Of a stretch of 64,000 nt of DNA, positions 34,996 to 44,691 are shown piece by piece. Each line of letters begins with the position of its first letter. Position 1 is the first letter of the stretch. The position numbers and the translations under genes are program-made. Source of the DNA: Synergistaceae bacterium (GTDB taxonomy: Bacteria > Synergistota > Synergistia > Synergistales > Aminobacteriaceae). The notes beneath the pieces are model-generated. The model was not told where the DNA came from. It searched no databases and saw only the letters and a program-made list of their open reading frames with translations. Location of the stretch: contig JAFYBQ010000021.1 of the NCBI GenBank assembly GCA_017540085.1, positions 1 through 64,000 of the forward strand, read 5' to 3'.

Positions 34996-35420
34996 ATTGC
35001 ATTAGTTAGCATTAAGCGGGATGCTATAGCCTTCACGGTTGCTTGAGGCTTTTATTTCTTCCCTGTCAAAAATTTTTACTGTCGGTTATCTGTTAATTGA
35101 TACATATTAATTTTCAACAGTGCTGATTATATAATGCCCCTTTCACTTTTTGTGCTGTCCTGAAGGGAGGCAGGCTGCGGAATTTTGTTGCTATGATTAT
35201 AGGGAAGGAAAAACGGAAATGCCGCCTGATTTTTTGCGAGGGCAGAACAGGAAAAACGAGTCATGAGAAAGAGTCATCCGCGCTCAAAAATACATGCCGT
35301 AAAATTCGCTCTGACCTGCGGAAATTGATGACAGATGTACGGGGCTTTGCGTCATTGGCGGAAGTGAGTAAAGGAATAATGCTATAATTTTTAGCTAAAT
35401 TTTTCGCAGGGAGCTGAAAA
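34996..35420. other. Intergenic region, no convincing gene
   Basis: 425 bases between the YczE-like gene and the acyltransferase. A 64-codon plus-strand frame at 35193-35387 has no Shine-Dalgarno at usable distance and no recognisable sequence. Two TATAAT boxes are visible (near 35129 and at 35383-35388). The second could drive the acyltransferase, but no matching -35 box is evident at 16-18 bases. No terminator-type hairpin was found. Confidence 0.4.
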
Positions 35421-36502
35421 GTGAAAATGTCCTCCGTATTATGTCCAACCAAGCAGAATCATCCTGCAACAAGAAATTCATCGCTTGAGCTACTGAGAAT
35501 TGCCGCTATGATGATGACATAGGCCATCACATTTACAGGCACGGAAATTTTGATTTCCCCGCTGATGTGCTTTCCGTCAATAAGCTATGGGTTCAGTTCC
35601 TGCTGTCCACAGCCAATATAGGCGATAACATATTCGTCATCATATCGGGCTATTTCCTCATAAAATCCTCCGGCGTGAAATGGCTGAAGGCGTTCGGCTT
35701 ATGGGTGCGGGCATTCTTCTACGCGGTGTCAATTTACTTCCTGTTTGTCTGGGCAGGGATGGCGGAGTTTGACATGAAAACTGCCCTGAGAGTCATGTGT
35801 CCCGTTACTAGGCCGGCAAACTGGTTCATTGCGACATACTTTGTGTTGTCCCTCATTCACCCGTATGTGAACGCCATGCTTCACTCATTCAGCCGTGAGG
35901 ATTACAGAAAATACCTTGTCTCGGTCTTCATTTTCTGGAGCATAATACCAATGCTGACGAACTCAGATTTTCAGGGAAATCCTTTGATCAGCTTCATATG
36001 CCTGTATTCACTCGGAGGCTATATCAGGTTATGGGCTGACAGCTTTGGAGACAGGAAATATATCATGTACGGGGCATTGTCCGCGCTCGGTAATTTCTTT
36101 CTCATGGCTGTTCTTGAGTTTGCGGCGATGAGAATAGAGCCTCTCAGGAATTTTGCCGCGGGGCATCCTCTTTTTGTCGAATACTTATTTGATATGATGA
36201 GGCCGCTTCCTGTTCTTTCCGCGCTTTTCCTGTTCATAGGCTTCAAGCGTGTCAGGATAAACAGCAGGGCAATCAATATCGCGGCATCGGCTACTCTTGG
36301 AGTGTACCTGATTCATGAGAATGAATTTGTCCGCGAAAATTTCTTGTGGCAGGATATTTTCAGGATGCCTTCATTCACTGACAGCCCTTATCTTATCCCT
36401 TACTCGCTGGCGGCAATAATCATCGTGTATATTTCTTGCACCCTGATTGATTTGCTGCGGTCAAAAATCTTCCGGGCGTTGTCGCGGGGCAGGCTCTCAT
36501 AA
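35421..36502 (+). pseudogene. Acyltransferase family 3 membrane protein, frameshifted
   Basis: GTG 35421 follows GGGAG by about 8 bases. Frame one reads RNSSLELLRIAAMMMT, the family's N-terminal helix, then stops at TAG. One frame back the protein continues HHIYRHGNFDF, then VNKLWVQFLLSTANIGDNIFVIISGYFLI, through about ten membrane helices to 36502. The start Arg-Ile-Ala and the His pair match O-acyltransferases that modify surface polysaccharides. A net one-base loss near 35520 breaks it. If the loss is real, the longer piece could still be translated but would lack the first helix. Confidence 0.75.
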
Positions 36503-36524
36503 CATACACACGTCCGCAAAATTC

Positions 36525-36560
36525 ACGGATGCCCAAAACTTTATGGGTGTCCGTTTTTTT
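36525..36560 (+). terminator. Intrinsic terminator after the acyltransferase
   Basis: ACGGATGCCC pairs with GGGTGTCCGT (one G-T wobble) around an AT-rich loop and is followed by seven T. Confidence 0.88.
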
Positions 36561-36623
36561 ATGCGCCGTAATATAATTGATTAATATCTCGCAAAATTAT
36601 CACAAGGAGCCAGGATAAAATTT

Positions 36624-39600
36624 ATGTGCCGTCCACAGAATCATGAACAGAGAAATTTTATCGACACAATAAAACAGTTAGGCAACAGCGCAATCCTTAT
36701 CCGCTGCGGCAAGGGCGGCAAATCGGAAGCCGTCTATATTTCCCCCGAATATATCGCCATGATGGAGGATGACCCCGCAGGTGCTGACCGCTTCAACGAG
36801 TCAGGAGACTTCAGCCCGATAATTTACCCGGAAGACAGGCCGCTTGTTGATTACATGCTGAAGAATCACGAAGCCCCCGACAAATCACAGCGCATTCAGA
36901 TACGCAAAATCACCGCAAAGAACAATATTATTTGGTGCAGCGCACACTATGCTTTTCTCACGGTCGGCGGGGAAGATTATGTTTACATCACCTTTTCGGA
37001 CATAACGCTGTTCAAGAATTACGAGGAGAAAATACGCACTAGCTACGATTCAATCGGGCAGAATTTCTACCATCAGGACAAATTCACGCTGGGAATGTTC
37101 CGGGCTGACATTACGCTTGACACTCTTGAGGAAGTCCGGGGCAGGGACTTGTTCAGCACAGACCAAGAGCAGCAGTCATTCTCAGGAATGCTCAAAGCCC
37201 GCTCAAAGCACTACATTAATTTCATGGAGCGCAAAAAGCTCATGGACACCTTCAGCCCGAACTCCCTCCTCGATTCTTACGTCAAAGGCAAAATAGGAAT
37301 ACGGCAGGTCTTATTGTCCCGGCGCGAGAACGGCGGAATATGTTACATTGAGTTCTCCGCCGTCATGACACGCAACCCCCTTAACGGCCATGTAGCCGCC
37401 TTCATTACTGAGCGCGAGTGCAACAACTCGAAAGTGTATCAGACTATTGTCGACAAAATTTTAGCCAGGCAGTTTGAGATGATAGCGTATATGGCTGTCG
37501 GACGCTATCACATCACTGTCAGCGACGGACAGAAAGAAGGCAGCATTCTCCCTAAATCTGAGCATGAGACTTTCAACGCATATATTCATGATGAGATACT
37601 GCCCATACTGCATGGGACTGACGAGCAAATTAACGAGATGACACGCGCATTAGCCCCGGACTCGATAGCGTTCGGCACTCAGAAAAATTCATTGTATGAA
37701 GTAAATATAGTGTGCGATATTGACGGGAGAATTTTCTACAAGCAGTTCAATTTTTACGCCGTAAACCCGGGATTTTATATCATCCTCGTTTCTGATACGA
37801 CACGTTTGCACAAAGAGCAGCAGGAACGCTCCGAACAGTTAGAGGAAGCCCTAGACCTCGCAAACGCCGCAATGCAGCAGGCACGCCGGGCAAATTCCGC
37901 AAAAAGTGAGTTCCTAGCGAACATGTCCCACGAAATTCGCACACCGATTAACGCCGTGTTAGGCATGAATGAGATGATCATACGCGAAAGCACAAGCGAC
38001 AGAATCACAACTTACGCCCGAAACGTAGAAAGTGCCGGGAAAAATCTTCTCTCAATCATCAACGACATATTAGACTTCTCCAAGATTGAAGCCGGAAAAA
38101 TGGAGATTGCCGAGGGCGAGTACAAACTAAGCTCAGTCCTTAATGACGTAACAAACATGATTGTGTTCAAAGCAAGACAGAAAGATTTAGCCTTCTCCGT
38201 GAATGTTGATGAGGAACTGCCCGATGTCCTTTACGGCGATGAGGTGAGAGTCCGCCAGGTAGTAACAAACGTACTCAACAACGCCGTGAAATATACCCAT
38301 GAGGGGAGCGTCGGACTCAGCGTTTCAGGCGGGAAGACTTACAGCGAGGACGGCTCAGAGACAATCAATCTTGTGTTCAGGATAACAGATACGGGAATCG
38401 GCATAAAGGAAGAGGATCTGCCCAAGCTCTTCAAGAAATTCGAGCGCATTGACCTTGTGCAGAATAATACGGTTGAAGGCACCGGGCTTGGGCTGTCTAT
38501 CACTCACAACCTGCTTCAGCTCATGAACGGGCGCATAGAAGTCGAAAGCGAATACGGCAAAGGCTCAACGTTCATAATATATCTGCCTCAGCGCATAATC
38601 TCCGATGAGCCTATCGGGAACTTCCACGATAAATTTAACCGCTATGTTCACACAATGAGGGCATATCAGGAGTCTTTCAAAGCGTCAGAGGCTCATTTAC
38701 TCGTTGTTGATGACACTGACATGAATTTGACCGTCATAGAAGGCTTACTCAGCAAGACGGAAATACAGCTTGACACCGCTTCAGGAGGCCATGAGGCATT
38801 ATCCCTCACACGCGGGAAAAAGTATGACCTGATATTGATGGATCAGCGTATGCCATTGATGGACGGCACTCAGACAATGAAGGCCATACGCGCCCAAGAC
38901 GGCGGAATGAATCAGGATACGCCGATAATCTGCCTTACCGCTGACGCTGTGAGCGGTGCGAGGAACAAATATCTTGCGGAGGGATTCACCGATTACCTGT
39001 CGAAACCTGTGGAAGGGCCGAGTCTTGAAGCCGCCCTGATAAAGTATCTCCCGCCGGAAAAAATCGTATTGCAGGAAGCCTCAGAGTCATTGCAGGACGA
39101 ACAGCACGAACGCACAGCACTTGAGGATTTTTACGCCCACACCGATGGACTCAGCTACACGGAGGCAATCAGGAACTGCGCTACAGAGGCGATACTCACG
39201 AAAACCCTTCAGCAGTTCTGGAACTCAATCAACAACAACCTGCGCGACATTGAGTCATTCTGGAAAAATAACGACATCCACAATTACACGATAAAAGTAC
39301 ATGCCCTGAAAAGCTCGGCGCGTCTCATCGGAGCTATGGAGCTGTCAAAGCAGGCCGCCTATCTTGAGGAATGCGGGAACAATAATGACACTTCAAGCAT
39401 TGCTGACTTCACGCCGGACTTGCTCGCGAATTACCGGGCGTGCCAGAAGAAATTAGCACCGCTTTACGCAGAGGATGACGACAAAGAAGAGATTTCCCCG
39501 GACAGGCTTCACGAGGCTTACGAGGCTATAAGGGAGTTCACCGCCATGTTCGACAGCGACTCGATTGACGGGATAATGGACATGCTGAGGAAGTACAAGA

Positions 39601-39695
39601 TACCCGGCGATGAGTCAGAACGGTTCAACAGAATTGCGACATGTGCGGATTCTGCTGACTGGAGCGGATTAGAGGAAGCATTAAAGGATATATAG
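36624..39695 (+). CDS. Hybrid sensor histidine kinase with receiver and Hpt domains
   Basis: 1023 residues, apparently soluble (no clear membrane helix). Domains in order: two or three PAS-like sensor regions to about 400; HisKA with the phospho-acceptor H436 in NMSHEIRTPINAVLG; HATPase with LNNAVKYTHEG, DTGIGIKEEDLPKLFKKFE and GTGLGLSIT; a receiver with D740 in LILMDQRMPLMDG and Lys in LSKPVEG; and an Hpt domain with H893 in KVHALKSSARLIG. It can thus run a full His-Asp-His relay on one chain. The next gene, 13 bases away, encodes a two-receiver regulator and is its likely target. No DNA-binding output domain is present in either, so the output is probably protein-protein. Confidence 0.92.
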   Translation: MCRPQNHEQRNFIDTIKQLGNSAILIRCGKGGKSEAVYISPEYIAMMEDDPAGADRFNESGDFSPIIYPEDRPLVDYMLKNHEAPDKSQRIQIRKITAKNNIIWCSAHYAFLTVGGEDYVYITFSDITLFKNYEEKIRTSYDSIGQNFYHQDKFTLGMFRADITLDTLEEVRGRDLFSTDQEQQSFSGMLKARSKHYINFMERKKLMDTFSPNSLLDSYVKGKIGIRQVLLSRRENGGICYIEFSAVMTRNPLNGHVAAFITERECNNSKVYQTIVDKILARQFEMIAYMAVGRYHITVSDGQKEGSILPKSEHETFNAYIHDEILPILHGTDEQINEMTRALAPDSIAFGTQKNSLYEVNIVCDIDGRIFYKQFNFYAVNPGFYIILVSDTTRLHKEQQERSEQLEEALDLANAAMQQARRANSAKSEFLANMSHEIRTPINAVLGMNEMIIRESTSDRITTYARNVESAGKNLLSIINDILDFSKIEAGKMEIAEGEYKLSSVLNDVTNMIVFKARQKDLAFSVNVDEELPDVLYGDEVRVRQVVTNVLNNAVKYTHEGSVGLSVSGGKTYSEDGSETINLVFRITDTGIGIKEEDLPKLFKKFERIDLVQNNTVEGTGLGLSITHNLLQLMNGRIEVESEYGKGSTFIIYLPQRIISDEPIGNFHDKFNRYVHTMRAYQESFKASEAHLLVVDDTDMNLTVIEGLLSKTEIQLDTASGGHEALSLTRGKKYDLILMDQRMPLMDGTQTMKAIRAQDGGMNQDTPIICLTADAVSGARNKYLAEGFTDYLSKPVEGPSLEAALIKYLPPEKIVLQEASESLQDEQHERTALEDFYAHTDGLSYTEAIRNCATEAILTKTLQQFWNSINNNLRDIESFWKNNDIHNYTIKVHALKSSARLIGAMELSKQAAYLEECGNNNDTSSIADFTPDLLANYRACQKKLAPLYAEDDDKEEISPDRLHEAYEAIREFTAMFDSDSIDGIMDMLRKYKIPGDESERFNRIATCADSADWSGLEEALKDI

Positions 39696-39708
39696 AGAGG
39701 AGATTGTC

Positions 39709-40401
39709 ATGAAGGGAAAAATATTGTACGTAAGCGACAGGCCGTCAATGGGAGCTGACATGCTGGTGAAGACTCTCGGCGATACGTTCGAGGTTATGCA
39801 GGTTCGTTCGTCTGACGATGTGAAGCAGGTGCCGGGAATTGTGCTTGTGAATCTTGCGGGGCTTGAGACTTCTGACAGGGTGCGGAATCTTACGGCGGCA
39901 AAAGTCTTCATTCTTGGGACTCAGGCCGAAATTGACGACTCCGGCATTACAGGCGCAGAGGGAATCGCAAAGCCCTTCAACGCCGCGGAGGTCAAAGCCA
40001 AATTATTATCGCTCTCAGGGAACGCGGGAGATGTTCAGCGTACATTATTGCTTGTGGATGATGACGCTGTAATGATTCGGACACTGAGAGAGGGACTCAG
40101 CGCAGGCTACAAGGTATTGCCGGCAAATTCGGGAGCCAACGCCCTGAAGATTCTTGCGCGGGCAAAACCTGATCTGATATTGCTTGACTACGAAATGCCC
40201 GAAATGAACGGCCCGCAGGTATTGGAGGCACTGAGGGGGAATCCTGAGACGGCGAATATTCCGGTGATGTTCCTGACGGCCAAGAATGACGCTGACAGCA
40301 TCGCAAAAATTGAGGCTATGAACACGCAGGGGCATATGCTGAAGACTCTTCCCCTCCGCGAAATCAGGAGCATGATACATAATTTCTTTGACGGAAAATA
40401 A
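39709..40401 (+). CDS. Response regulator with a degenerate and an active receiver
   Basis: 230 residues. The first about 105 residues look like a receiver fold (ILYVSDRPSMGADMLVKTLG, then KPFNAAEVKAKL) but lack the Asp at the usual site, where NLAGLETSD stands. The second half is a standard receiver: LLLVDDDAVM, acceptor D160 in LLDYEMPEMNG, FLTAKND. Its end has LKTLP where most have a Lys-Pro pair. There is no output domain. It follows the hybrid kinase by 13 bases and a terminator follows. Confidence 0.88.
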   Translation: MKGKILYVSDRPSMGADMLVKTLGDTFEVMQVRSSDDVKQVPGIVLVNLAGLETSDRVRNLTAAKVFILGTQAEIDDSGITGAEGIAKPFNAAEVKAKLLSLSGNAGDVQRTLLLVDDDAVMIRTLREGLSAGYKVLPANSGANALKILARAKPDLILLDYEMPEMNGPQVLEALRGNPETANIPVMFLTAKNDADSIAKIEAMNTQGHMLKTLPLREIRSMIHNFFDGK

Positions 40402-40403
40402 TG

Positions 40404-40438
40404 AAAGTCCCCCCGGAAGCATGGCCGGGGGATTTTTT
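40404..40438 (+). terminator. Intrinsic terminator of the kinase-regulator operon
   Basis: CCCCCCGG pairs with CCGGGGG around AAGCATGG, followed by ATTTTTT. The stem and part of the loop recur after glgC. Confidence 0.85.
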
Positions 40439-40467
40439 GCCTGCGGATTTTGTTAAAGCGCAAAGAA

Positions 40468-40497
40468 AAAGCCCCCCGCGAATTTGGGAGGCTCTGT
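40468..40497 (-). terminator. Intrinsic terminator of the PepSY gene
   Basis: Read on the minus strand, AGCCTCCC pairs with GGGGGGCT (one G-T wobble), followed by TTTTTCTTT. It lies just after the PepSY stop. Confidence 0.75.
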
Positions 40498-40502
40498 GAT
40501 TC

Positions 40503-40844
40503 TCAGTCGTCCAGCTTGAATTTCAGCACCTCGCCCGTAACAGCGTCAATGTCAATCTTGTACTTCTGCCCGCCTGCGATTGCTTCCATTGTCCATACCG
40601 GCTTGAAGTCCTGCCTTGTAGTGTAGTAGTCGTCTTCGTCTTCAAGCTCGATTTCCTTGAAGGTTACTCCGGGTTTGCCGATGCGCTCTGTTGCTATTCT
40701 CTGAACTTCCTTCAGCGTGATCAGCTTCATGTTCCTTTTTGCGGCTTCCTCGCGTACGTATGTTTCCTCCTCATAGCTCTGAGCAAAAGCTGCCCCCGAC
40801 ACCGCAAGAACCATCAGCATTAATGCGCACAGAAACTTCTTCAT
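40503..40844 (-). CDS. Exported PepSY-domain protein
   Basis: 113 residues with a signal peptide (MKKFLCALMLMVLAVSGAAFA). The mature part is one PepSY-like unit: a helix (LKEVQRIATERIGKPGVTFKEIE), then paired strands (KPVWTMEAIAGGQKYKIDIDAVTGEVL). PepSY domains often inhibit or escort proteases in the envelope. An M48 protease is encoded 6 kb away, but no link is shown. Confidence 0.82.
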   Translation of the reverse strand: MKKFLCALMLMVLAVSGAAFAQSYEEETYVREEAAKRNMKLITLKEVQRIATERIGKPGVTFKEIELEDEDDYYTTRQDFKPVWTMEAIAGGQKYKIDIDAVTGEVLKFKLDD

Positions 40845-40891
40845 GTTTATACGCCTCCGATTTTATATTAATGCCCGCGATTTCTCACAGG

Positions 40892-41846
40892 TCATTTACC
40901 GCAAACTTTTTTGATGACGAACGGCAATAACGCCGCAACAAATATCATCATCAGGAAATCATGAACAAAATATCCGCCCTATTCTATAATGAAAGGTGCA
41001 AGGAATTTCGCGCTGTATTTTTCCATCGAATGTATGAACGTGTACATTCCGTAACCGACAGCCGCAAGAATTACCCCCTTCACACCCAGCCCCGCCGGAG
41101 TGAACCTGATATATTTTCTCTCGATGAGCCGCCCTGCAATCACTCCCGCAAGACTCCCGCCGTAAAAATATATGTTCTTAATCTTCTTTGACGCATTCGC
41201 TAATAGTTTTCCGTCAAGCCCGTAATCTTTAGGGTATGACTTCAGACTCACATACGCAACGCACGTGATTACCGCAAAGATTCCGAGAAGCGCAAACATA
41301 TTCTCATGCTCAGGGTGAGACATCATCACATTCACCGCGTAAAGAATAATCACGCTCAGAATCAGCCCGGCAATGACATCCTGCGGAGTATGCGCTCCCA
41401 GATAATTACGCGAGAACATCACCGCGAAAATCATCACAGGACATAACAGCCGCGTGAGAAATAAATTTAGGCGGGAAGGGTACATATATTTTTCACGCGA
41501 CAACGCCGCAAGACCTCCCAATATCGGAGCCGCCGTCATAGTATGCCCGCTCGGAAATGAATACCCTGATGGCCTGTGCCCGTAGGGTATGAGCCTCGCG
41601 TATCACAGATAAACGGTCGGTAAACGCAGAATGTCATCTTGATTACGTTCGCAAGAAACTGGCTGATGCTCGTTGACAAAAGAAGGAACATTCCTCCGCG
41701 CTTGCTCATACACTAGTACACAATGAAGGGAACTATCAGCAAGACCCCTTCCGCGAAATCATCCGATACCCATACCATGAACGGAGTCAGAATTTCCCCG
41801 CAAGAGTCCGGAGATTCTGAAGCCACAACAAATATTTGATGTCCAT
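40892..41846 (-). pseudogene. PAP2-family membrane phosphatase, decayed third copy
   Basis: The ATG at 41846 overlaps the stop of the preceding copy. The text MDIKYLLWLQNLRTLAGK aligns with the two intact copies, then a net one-base loss occurs at about 41793. A TAG at 41713-41715 stands where the other copies have VYW, and another one-base loss lies near 41590. From 41570 the frame is open through GYSFPSGHTMTAAPILGG, SRNYLGAHTPQD and onwards. A further TAG at 40979-40981 separates the last stretch (GGYFVHDFLMMIFVAALLPF). Catalytic motifs survive, but four lesions rule out function if real. Confidence 0.85.
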
Positions 41847-42784
41847 TACTTTTTGCCTGCCGTCATCTTAATCACGCACGGCCAAATTGCCACAGTCCAC
41901 AGCATGAAAACGACTCCCATTACGAAACGCCCGCCCTTTACGCCGAACATTGAGCCGAGAAAATCATAAAGAAACCTGTAATCCCCGGCGAATGTCCACG
42001 CGATAAAGTAAACAGGAATAAGCCCGATCACCGCGAGGATTATTCCCCTGACGTTAAAACCTGTTACGCTGAAGCCGATATATTTTCGCTCAACGAAACG
42101 CCCGGCAATGAAGCCCGCCATGAGTCCGACAGCGTAGAAAGTATCAAGCATCATTCTGTCAGGGTCAACGAGTAATTTACCGTCAGGCGTGTAATCCATC
42201 GGGTAAGGCTTGAAGAGCGTGTATATCACTCCGAGAACGCAGAGAATCAACCCGGCCATGAGGAAAGAATTTTCACGCTCAGGACGCTTCATGATTAATG
42301 ACGAAAGCCACACAGCGAATAGCCCGGCAAGTATCCCGAAAATTACATCCTGCGGAGTATGGACTCCCAGATACATCCGCGAGAACGCCACAAGAATTAT
42401 CACGATTCCGCAGAGCCACGCAAAGAGCTGCGATTTCTTTCGCGTAAGGACAATCAGCCCGCCTAATATCGGTGAAGCCCACATTATATGGCCGCTGGGA
42501 AATGAATAACCCGATGGCTTATGACCCGCAGGAATTATCCGGGGATCTCTGATGTTGGGACGGTAAGCGCACGCCGTAACCTTCATTATTCCGTTGAGAA
42601 ATCTGCTGAGGCATACGGACATTATCATGAAGAGTCCAGCCTTCTTGCTTATGCACCAGTACACAGCGAACGGCACGAACAAAAGCCACGTTATAGCCGC
42701 GTGTGAGAGCCAGTTTATGAACGGTGTTATGTCGCCGACTGATTCGCGGAAATCCTGAAGCCAGAGCAGAATCTCAATGTCCAT
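41846..42784 (-). CDS. PAP2-family membrane phosphatase (copy 2)
   Basis: 312 residues, about seven or eight hydrophobic helices. The three phosphatase motifs are complete: K-x6-RP (KVTACAYRP), PSGH (YSFPSGHIMWASP) and SR-x5-H-x3-D (SRMYLGVHTPQD). Such enzymes remove phosphate from lipid phosphates such as undecaprenyl or phosphatidic acid at the outer face of the membrane. It begins directly after the stop of copy 1, and its own stop overlaps the start of the decayed copy. Tandem duplication is evident from near-identical motif spacing. Confidence 0.9.
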   Translation of the reverse strand: MDIEILLWLQDFRESVGDITPFINWLSHAAITWLLFVPFAVYWCISKKAGLFMIMSVCLSRFLNGIMKVTACAYRPNIRDPRIIPAGHKPSGYSFPSGHIMWASPILGGLIVLTRKKSQLFAWLCGIVIILVAFSRMYLGVHTPQDVIFGILAGLFAVWLSSLIMKRPERENSFLMAGLILCVLGVIYTLFKPYPMDYTPDGKLLVDPDRMMLDTFYAVGLMAGFIAGRFVERKYIGFSVTGFNVRGIILAVIGLIPVYFIAWTFAGDYRFLYDFLGSMFGVKGGRFVMGVVFMLWTVAIWPCVIKMTAGKK

Positions 42785-43750
42785 TTACTTCCTGCCCTGT
42801 ATCAGCTTAATCACGCAAGGCCATACGAATATCGCCCAGAACATAGTCAGGAATCCGATTACCATATATGCCCATCTCTTTGTGAGAATGTCGACAAGCG
42901 GATTCATGATAAATGTGTAAGTCTTCACGAAATTAAACACAAGGCAGTAATACGGAATGAAGCCGATAACAGCAAGAATTATCCCCTTCACGCCCAGCCC
43001 GGTCGCCTCAAATTTCACGTACTCGCGCTCAAAATAACGCCCGATAATCAGAGCCAGCATCATGCCGATTCCGTGAAAAGGATCGTTCATCATCGCTACA
43101 GGGTCAACAAGCAACGAGCCGTCAGCTTTGTAGTCCACAGGGTAAGGCTTGTACATGATATACAGCAGGTTAGCCGCGCAAAGCACGAGGCCGATAACAA
43201 GAATAATATTCTCTTTGTCGGGATGGGCTAAAATTCTTGACGCAAGCCACGCCGAGAAGAGGCCCAATGTTACGCCGACAACGACATCCTGCGGGGTATG
43301 GACTCCGAGATAGTTGCGCGAAAATGCCGTGAGCAGTAACAGAATCACGCACAGACATGCGAACCACGGAGCGCGCTTCCTCGTGAGTGCCGTCAGTCCT
43401 CCGTAGATAGGTGAACTCCACATAGTATGCCCGCTCGGAAACGAGTATCCGCCCGCCGTCTTTATCGCGTCGCCTGCCGGGATTATTCTTGCGTCCCGAA
43501 TCCACGGACGATAGGCGCAGGCCGTCATTTTCACAAATCCGTTGAAGAACCAGCTTATTCCCATTGAGGCGAGAAGGAAGAGTCCGTTTCTCTTGCTGAT
43601 TGTCCAGTACACAAGAACGGGAATAAATATCAGCCACGTCAGCGCAAAGAACGATAATTCCTCAAAGAACACACTGATGATTTTGCTGTCTAATGCGGCC
43701 TCGATTCCGTTCCGCAAGTCCTGTACCCAAAGCAAATATGCCATATCCAT
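42785..43750 (-). CDS. PAP2-family membrane phosphatase (copy 1)
   Basis: 321 residues, first gene of the three-copy set. Complete catalytic motifs: KMTACAYRP, GGYSFPSGHTMWSSP and SRNYLGVHTPQDV. It differs from copy 2 by a short insert before the second motif (GDAIKTAGGYS). Membrane-embedded, with the active site expected outside the cytoplasm. Substrate unknown; a lipid phosphate or polyprenyl diphosphate is likely for the family. Confidence 0.9.
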   Translation of the reverse strand: MDMAYLLWVQDLRNGIEAALDSKIISVFFEELSFFALTWLIFIPVLVYWTISKRNGLFLLASMGISWFFNGFVKMTACAYRPWIRDARIIPAGDAIKTAGGYSFPSGHTMWSSPIYGGLTALTRKRAPWFACLCVILLLLTAFSRNYLGVHTPQDVVVGVTLGLFSAWLASRILAHPDKENIILVIGLVLCAANLLYIMYKPYPVDYKADGSLLVDPVAMMNDPFHGIGMMLALIIGRYFEREYVKFEATGLGVKGIILAVIGFIPYYCLVFNFVKTYTFIMNPLVDILTKRWAYMVIGFLTMFWAIFVWPCVIKLIQGRK

Positions 43751-43935
43751 TTTGTTGCTTGATTGCCTCCTGTTAATTTAGGATTTCGGGAATCTACCAG
43801 AAATTTTTTTATCCGCAATCCGCAATATCAATAATTTTTCGCAAGTGCCGTCAAATTTTCGTGAATGACATCACGCCCCTATTGTTTTTGATTCTCAGCG
43901 GTGAAATAATTTTCTCACGCTAAGGAGGGTTGCTA

Positions 43936-44688
43936 ATGCTTCAGGATTCTGCTTACAATATCGCGGTTGTTGACGACAGACGCAGGGACAGCGTATTTTT
44001 ACAGCGCGGCATTCACAGATGGCTCGCCGAAAATCACGCAGGGCATCACAACGTTTCATGCTTCAATGACGGCTATTCGCTCCTGAAAGTTTTTGAGCCG
44101 GAGAAATTTCACATCATCTTCATGGACATCATCATGGGAAATTTCAGCGGAATTGATACCGCCAAAAGACTCCGGGATTCCGACAGCAAAACCCTTCTTG
44201 TGTTCACGACATACTCGGATGAGTTTGCGTTTGACGCTTTCCCCCTTCACGCATTTGATTACGTCATAAAGCCCTTCACGCAGGAGAGAGTCGGCCATGT
44301 CATGAGCGAGGCGGTGAAAGTGCTTGAGACCCCGGAACCTTCATTCACGGCCAGAGTCGCGAGAAGCACATACAATGTACCGTTCCGCAAAATTTCAGCG
44401 GCCATTGCCCACGATCATTTTGTCGAAATCGTTATGTCTGACGGAAATTCTATGCTCTGCTCGATGAAGTTCGGCGAGGTCTCAGACATTCTCATGAAGG
44501 ACGCTAGATTTCTCGCCTGCATACGCGGAGTCATAATCAACATGGACTGCGTTTCGTCATTGTCGCGGGACAAGTCATCAGTCATCATGAATGACGGAAG
44601 CTCGTACCCGGTAAAGACGCGGGGAAGGCCGGAAATCATACGGGCATTCACGCAGTACCAGATCTCACGAATGAAGCGGGGGCTGTGA
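43936..44688 (+). CDS. LytTR-family response regulator
   Basis: About 250 residues from ATG 43936, with AGGAGG at 43923-43928. The upstream in-frame TTG is too close to that site. Receiver domain with IAVVDD, acceptor D64 in IIFMDIIMGNFSG, and Lys in VIKPF. The C-terminal part is a LytTR DNA-binding domain (VPFRKISAAIAHDHFVEI, then LACIRGVIINMDCVSSL). The kinase gene follows three bases later. LytTR regulators often control exported or surface functions. The PAP2 cluster upstream and the exported proteins downstream are possible targets. Confidence 0.9.
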   Translation: MLQDSAYNIAVVDDRRRDSVFLQRGIHRWLAENHAGHHNVSCFNDGYSLLKVFEPEKFHIIFMDIIMGNFSGIDTAKRLRDSDSKTLLVFTTYSDEFAFDAFPLHAFDYVIKPFTQERVGHVMSEAVKVLETPEPSFTARVARSTYNVPFRKISAAIAHDHFVEIVMSDGNSMLCSMKFGEVSDILMKDARFLACIRGVIINMDCVSSLSRDKSSVIMNDGSSYPVKTRGRPEIIRAFTQYQISRMKRGL

Positions 44689-44691
44689 TTC

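Noticed and set aside
35193-35387. 64-codon gene between the YczE-like gene and the acyltransferase
   Set aside because: No Shine-Dalgarno at usable distance and no recognisable protein features; probably chance.
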